The notes below the pieces were generated by a model. That model worked only from the letters and a program-made list of their open reading frames with translations, searched no databases and had not been told where the DNA came from. From Portunus trituberculatus (taxonomy: Eukaryota; Arthropoda; Malacostraca; Decapoda; Portunidae), in assembly GCF_017591435.1 (NCBI RefSeq), contig NC_059304.1, positions 21,369,675-21,433,674 of the forward strand: a DNA stretch of 64,000 bases, read 5' to 3'. Shown here one piece after another: positions 57,942 to 64,000 of the stretch (positions within the stretch are counted from its first letter, which is position 1; every line of letters starts with the position of its first letter). The position numbers and the translations under genes are program-made.

Positions 57942-57955
57942 CGTGCGTGTGTGTG
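57871..57955. repeat. (GT)n microsatellite in the presumed 3' UTR
   Basis: An imperfect copy of the sequence around the stop codon (CACTACTGAAGGAGGCGTTGATGGGGACGTGTGTG, 57732) recurs at 57842 (CTACTGAAGGAGGCCCTGAAGAGAACGTGTGTG). This shows a 110-bp tandem duplication out of which the GT run grew. Confidence 0.85.
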
Positions 57956-58327
57956 GTGCTTTTTTGTGTGGTATTTAGCTGTTTGATTGAATATAAGGAC
58001 GTAAAAACATAATGCAAGTAGGGAAGTAGCAAGATGCCATCAGGTCCACACATATAAAACATTCCTAATCATTTCCACCATCTTCCTCGTCCACAACTTC
58101 GTCTATCTTCTTCTAAGGCTTCGTAATCACTCGGCACTAACAACCTGATTGATTACTGAGTCCACTCCATTCATATGCCACTTTACTCGACAACTAGTTT
58201 TTTCCTATTTCCCAAATTTGACTATTCAACTTGTCACTTCATCGGAGAAACTCTACGGAATTCTACTGAAGGAAAATTGAGACAGTGGTAAGAGACTTCA
58301 ACACTCCCTTTGTTAACAGTGCTGGTC

Positions 58328-58541
58328 TTGATCCCTTCAGTACCGCGACACGTTTTCATATTCACTCTGGTTACTATTTGGCGATTTTAAACAGCCTCAG
58401 AAACTCACAGGGGGATTAAAATAGTGAAGACTCCGGCCATTATTCTTCTGATCTTTATAGACCCCCTCCTAATACATATAAAATCCTCATATCACAACAA
58501 AAAATCAATGTAAAAATGCGTCGCGGTACTGAAGGGGTTAA
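58328..58541 (+). mobile_element. Family A MITE
   Basis: TTGATCCCTTCAGTACCGCGAC to GGTACTGAAGGGGTTAA. Confidence 0.86.
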
Positions 58542-58818
58542 GAAATCCTGAATGTGCGCCACAGCATTTCATTAACAGTAAAAGGTCAGCCAGCCTGTTT
58601 AGCTTGTTAAGCAGTCCACACACAGACATAATCCACACCTGACGACCCTCACAAAGGTTCTATTATGGTGATAGTGAAAGCATCGCCTCACAACACAGTC
58701 ACAACATATTTCTTCCTCCTCAGCCTCTCATCTTCATTACCTCAGCATATTTCAGCTTCTCACCTTGGCTACCTCAATAACTGCTGTATGCTTCCTCTCC
58801 TGTCTTTTTCCTTTAGGT

Positions 58819-59031
58819 TTAACCCCTTCAGTACCATGACACATTTTCCTATTCATTCTGGCTACCATTTGGTGATTATATACAGCTTCAGAAACTCATG
58901 TAGTGATTGAAATAGTGAAGACTGTGGCCATTAATATTTGGACCTCCATAGACCCTTCCTAATATCAATAAAATCGTCTAATCATATCCAAAACTCAAGG
59001 TAGAAATGTGTTCCAGCACTAAAGCGGTTAA
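58819..59031 (+). mobile_element. Family A MITE
   Basis: TTAACCCCTTCAGTACCATGAC to CAGCACTAAAGCGGTTAA, with a nearly consensus interior. Confidence 0.88.
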
Positions 59032-59039
59032 GAAGATCC

Positions 59040-60248
59040 AACAGCAGTAAAAAGCATAGTCCTGTAGATTCACGGAAATATTAATAGTAAGTTTGGGTTA
59101 TGATGCTGTGAGCTGAAGTAAATTGATGGGTTGGTTCATTGACTGACAGACTGATTGATTGGTTTGATGAGCGCAGCAACAAAGTGTAGACTGTGGTAAG
59201 TGTTATTCGTGAATCGTGATTGTCATGTTATGAACGTAAGGAGATTGATGCATTGATTGACCGACTGATTGATTGGTTTTGGTAACACACCAGCAATATA
59301 AACATTCAACCCTTTCACTGTGATATAAAACATTCACAACACTAAAAAGAAGAATGTAATTTGTTTTTTATATAGAAGCTCTTGGTTTTCTGGATTGGGA
59401 GTTGGGCACCAGTGAACACAAGGGCAACAAATTTATAAGAAAAGTATTTATTACTGTGTTATATGTATATGTGTATGTCAATCTGTGTTTCATGTTTCTT
59501 GTTATATATGTGTCAATTTCATTATGGGTTATTAAAGTAAAAGTGCACACTCAAGGTCCCGGTCCCCAAAAAACAGTTGAAAAAGGTTTAGCATTTTGAG
59601 TGAAAGGTGTGTGAGTGTGTGTGGTATTAGGTGTGTGTGATTTTGTGTGAAGGAAGAGAGTTGTCTTTAGAGGGCACACTGTGTATGATTGTCTCCTTGT
59701 CTTTTGAGATACAAAGGAAACGTTCAGTGAGACCACAGCTGTGTTAACTACCGATGAGTTAATAGAATCCCCTGAGTCAGTTCTTCATTCCCCACCCGGA
59801 GTAGTGATCGTCTCAGCAGATGTCTTTTGTCTACTCCAAGAATGGAATTTTTATCAGCATCTACAAGGAAGATGAAAGATATAGAATTTGTAATTTTCAG
59901 TACAATGTTTTGAGATGTCTTAGATTGGTTAGCAATTAATAAACTAAATTTTCAAATATCATTTAGAAGGTTAAGGAACTCCTAAGAAAACTAACAAGTT
60001 AAGTGATAAATTAATCATCTACTATAATTAATTGATGGCTCAGTGTCGGCAACATAGCCACAAGGTCTCACTACGTCACAGTTCATGGACAAGCTGATAA
60101 CGAACACTGAGACAAACAACTTACCAGGAACACACTGCGAGTTCAGTGACAGACAAGGACAGAGGGAAGTAGGAAAGAAAAATCACATTATACTTATTAG
60201 TTACCAAGACACAATAGAAGGTTCGCTTTAGTTCTCGGAAACATTCTG

Positions 60249-60280
<32 letters not shown>

Positions 60281-62190
60281 CATTGTTGTTATATCACTCA
60301 AGCACTTGTGAAAATCCATCGTCCGTAAGTTCTGCGAGGAAGGCAAGGACATCGTGGACACAGAGGCAGAACATCACGTACACACGAACGAACAGAGATA
60401 GGTAAGAACGGAAAAAAATAAAATATGCAAGAAGTCATCGGGTTTACACGTAACAGTCAAGGAGAGAACACGGAAGGACACGAACAAGGACAGGAAAGGT
60501 GTGCATGATTTTGAGATGATTCCAAATGAACAAGACAAGATGAAACTGATATAAGAACATCACTTGCGACAAACAAGGAGGGATGCACAAAGCAGCTCCT
60601 GTTTTACACGTGGCGATCCTTGAATGAGTTACTGCTTTTTCGCTCCACAGATGGATGGAGCGAGAGACAGAATGCGGAATGAAGGGAGTCGGGGGAGGAC
60701 AGGAGAGTAAAAATAGACAGGGAAAAGCCGTGAGAAAGTAAAAGCATAGCTGCTAAATCTGGCTGCCTCCCAACATTGTGTAAGATAAGATGTAAGATAG
60801 AAAATAAGCAAGCCAAGGAAATTAAATAATGAATTGGTGATAATGTTGCTGGCGTTTCAGTTTTTCCTTTGACAACCAAAGAAATATGAAACAGACTTGT
60901 GGAAAATACTAAGAATGATGATGACCTAATCACTTGGTACTTAAAACGTATAATTGATAAAAAGAAAAACAACTCAAATCAATCACGCGTTTTATCACAC
61001 GTTAGGAAAAATAATGAAAAGAAAGAAAGAAAAAAAAAAAGAGAAATGGGAAGTAACAAGCCGAATAACAAAGAAGTGTCATATTTCACCACAAAAACAA
61101 GAGCAGTGATGGCAACAAGACCAGGAAGCGCCATTGTTGCCAAAGACCGGAAAGAAACAGAGAGGCGCCGAGTGTGTCGCTGCTCCTCTCTTGTCACTCC
61201 TCGCTCTCCTTCTCACCAGGGTTTGTGTTGATCCTGTCTTTATGAAGCGAACTCCACAGATGTATATTCTTGATGCAGAACAACACAGTGATTCAAAAAG
61301 AGAACACAATTTTTTTTATCTATGTTTTTTTTTTTTTTATCTGTTCATTCTTTTTTATCCAGTCTTTAGAAATCGAGGTTTACAAATGTATATTCTTAAT
61401 GTAAAACAAGACAGGGAATATAAAAGATATAACTGTTTTTATCAATATCTGTTTTCCATCTATTTATTTTTTCCTGTTCCTTTTCACTTCTCCTTGACAA
61501 GAAAAAAAAAAAAAAAAGCAAGAAAATCAAACCATGGAGATAACTCAAGGCATGGCTGTGAATTAAAAGAGAAACACATCTTTATTCGTTTATCTCTTGT
61601 TACCTGTTTTTTCCTCGTTCCGCCTCTGTACTCATTTCGTAAAAACAGAAAAAGTAGATAAATAAATAAACGATGACAGATAAATAATAAAATAAAGTAA
61701 ATAGATAAATAAATAGATAAATAAAATAGATAAATAAAATTAGATAAATAAAAAGGTAAATGAATGAATAAATAAATAATAATCAAAATAGAATAAAAGT
61801 CGAGTCTTACAAATACAAACTCTAAAAGAAATAGCACAGTGTGAACAAAAAGAGAAACAATTTTATTCATATATTATTTACCTATTCGTTTAACTGATCT
61901 ACATACAAACCTCTTATTTCATCTACTCATTGCTCACCTCTCGCTGTTCCACCTCTGTAAACTCAATCCCTCCAAAAACCAGTCACTGCAAATTAAACCC
62001 TTCAACGGTGACGGTGACGGAGGTGGCGGTGGTGGTGATCTAACAATCCGAGGCGCGCCAGGACCAGGAAGCGCCCTCTGTCACTAATGAGCGGAAAGGA
62101 GACCGTGGCTGTCACTTCGCTCAAGGACAGACTGGGGACATGTTTCTAAAGCACCTTTGTGATCTACTACATTCACAATTCCTCCAGTTG
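59040..62190. other. Intergenic, nothing recognised as a gene
   Basis: Holds a duplicated phrase TGATTGGTTTTGAT/GGT near 59160 and 59275, (CTG)n at 60251-60280, poly-T/A runs and a (TAAA)n tract at 61655-61790. Segments at 61111-61165 and 62063-62120 share GACCAGGAAGCGCC and GGAAAG words. No gene is supported. Confidence 0.45.
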
Positions 62191-62194
62191 AAAT

Positions 62195-62555
62195 GACTCG
62201 GGTTTGTAATGGTGTTTTTATTGTTCATGTGGCTGATTATGATGTCTACTTATGTGTCCCTCCTCTATTGCTTTCTAAAGGGTCTGATTGAAGTTATACC
62301 GGTTTTCAATTATGGTTTTATTATTCTAGTAACATATCAAGATTTTTACATGTGCCGCACCTTTACCACATTCAAAAGGGTTTAGTTCATTAAGCTACGT
62401 ATGATTTTAGCGATGGTTTTATGATTTGAATGACAGGTTAACAAGATTTCTACATTATCAACAGGAAAAAAAAAACACTTGAAAACTTTTATTCATATCT
62501 AAACCCTCTGAAATAGTCGTGATGAGAGAGCAAAGGATTTCAGAATACCGGACAA
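62195..62555 (+). repeat. Family D repeat, three tandem units plus tail
   Basis: Units starting at about 62199, 62299 and 62398 (99-100 bp period) share TGG(T)TTTTAT, TTAACAAGATTT and CTCAAAAGGGTT-type words. The third runs into AATAGTCGTGATGAGAGAGCAAAGG. The clearest view of this family's structure in the window. Confidence 0.75.
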
Positions 62556-62944
62556 AGATGACGTTTTAGACTCAGGAGATAGGAAGAAAGACGAGAAGGG
62601 TGATGGACTGACGGTGATGGAGACATAAATCGTTGGTGGGGAGGAGATGGGAAGAGTTTGTCATGACGGGATGGGGAGGAAGGGGCGTGCCGAAGGAAAG
62701 GGAGGGAACGCTGAGTGACACACGGAAGTACAAGGAAAGGGAAGGTGTATTGAGGGGAAATTTCAAGGTTGTGAGTTTGAATAGGGTTGAAAAAATGTAA
62801 ATTGGCTGTGGACTGCAGGAATGACTGGCTGACTGGCTGACTGGCTGAGTAACTGACTGGCTGAATGAATGAGTGAGTGAATAGGTGAGAAAGTGGCTGA
62901 CTGACTAACTTACTGAGGACTTACTAACCTTTCCCCATCCGCTC

Positions 62945-62950
<6 letters not shown>

Positions 62951-62982
<32 letters not shown>
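62951..62982. repeat. (CT)n microsatellite
   Basis: Short CT run. A (GACTGGCT)n stretch precedes it at 62820-62860. Confidence 0.93.
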
Positions 62983-62983
<1 letters not shown>

Positions 62984-63205
62984 ATCAAAATCTCACGGAT
63001 GGCTAGTCAAGAGTGTCCCGAGTGCCTGTACCTTATGGTTGTCTTGATTTCGTTGGTGGCGGAGTGGCTGGCCGTGCGTCACTGTCCCCTACAACCTTCC
63101 TTCCTCCTCTGCTTGCTCCGTCCCGCCCTGTAAAGGCAGCGGCCGGGGAGGAGAAACCCGGAACTGAGGCCGCCAGCGTGAAGGAGATTAGGGATGAAAG
63201 TTATT

Positions 63206-63545
<340 letters not shown>

Positions 63546-63905
63546 CATATCACAAGTTCCACAATAACTTATTCCAAATTTGGCAGAAAAAAATATTAAT
63601 ATCATCTGGTTTTATTTTTCCTACGGTGATTTATTTTTCATTCGAGTCTTTCATATTTTTCGTCCTTCATTTCATTTTCAATTCTTTATGATATGCTGTT
63701 TGTTTGAAAGCTCGTAAAAAAAAAACAACATCTTTTATTTTTCCCTGGTGTAGTCACTCATCTTTCATATTATTCTGTTTCTACTGTTTAATTTACTTGT
63801 TTTCTTTCTTGCCACGATATTTTGTTTATTGCTTACTTGAGTCTACTAATGGCTAGGCTTACTTCTCTCTATTTGTCTCTCTGTCTCTGTCTCTGTTTCT
63901 GTCTG
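63546..63905. other. Intergenic, nothing recognised
   Basis: AT-rich unique sequence. Confidence 0.4.
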
Positions 63906-63907
63906 TT

Positions 63908-63997
<90 letters not shown>
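63908..63997. repeat. (CT)n microsatellite at window end
   Basis: CT run of about 90 bp. Confidence 0.96.
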
Positions 63998-63998
<1 letters not shown>

Positions 63999-64000
63999 AC

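Noticed and set aside
61134..61661. 175-codon frame with Phe/Tyr-rich stretches
   Set aside because: Runs through poly-T/poly-A tracts, with no recognisable domain and no coding bias.

Overview
This 64 kb window is nuclear DNA from an animal with introns, most likely a decapod crustacean (crab or shrimp). That placement is an inference. It rests on the very high density of long (GA/CT)n, (CA/GT)n, (TA)n and trinucleotide microsatellites, on tRNA-derived SINEs and a CR1-like LINE, and on spliced animal genes with GT-AG introns. No bacterial-type operon, CRISPR array or functional rRNA/tRNA gene is visible. Most long open frames are translations of simple repeats and are not genes.

Layout. 1-10.5 kb: microsatellites, SINEs, MITEs, two tandem-duplicated pyrimidine/purine tracts, and one possible signal-peptide exon on the minus strand (4786-4898). 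10.6-11.5 kb: an isolated GC-rich, intronless reading frame with the His/Asp/Gln/Cys arrangement of adenain/Ulp1-type cysteine proteases. It is interrupted by an in-frame stop and abruptly followed by very AT-rich DNA. 12.4-13.0 kb: a decayed non-LTR reverse transcriptase. 13-19 kb: repeats and MITEs. 19.5-27.5 kb: a complete seven-exon gene for dimethylarginine dimethylaminohydrolase (DDAH, 276 aa), with one GC-AG intron. 27.5-37.3 kb: AT-rich, gene-free sequence, possibly a long 3' UTR. 38-49 kb: repeats, including a 595-bp hAT-like element with a perfect 8-bp target duplication and a 600-bp GTA/GTG tract. 49.9-57.7 kb: a possible TATA promoter and then a two-exon gene for a small secreted Thr/Lys/Val-rich protein (140 aa). 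Its 4.6-kb intron holds an antisense, 5'-truncated CR1-like LINE, a SINE and MITEs. 57.8-64 kb: MITEs, a composite repeat and microsatellites.

The main biology is mobile-element history. A roughly 210-bp TTAA-flanked MITE family is present about 13 times. One copy is nested inside another, and another copy sits inside a second dispersed repeat whose empty-site paralogues are also in the window. The two clear cellular genes, DDAH (arginine methylation/nitric oxide metabolism) and the secreted protein, show no functional link. The protease-like frame is the strongest candidate for something undescribed: a captured viral or Polinton-type gene.
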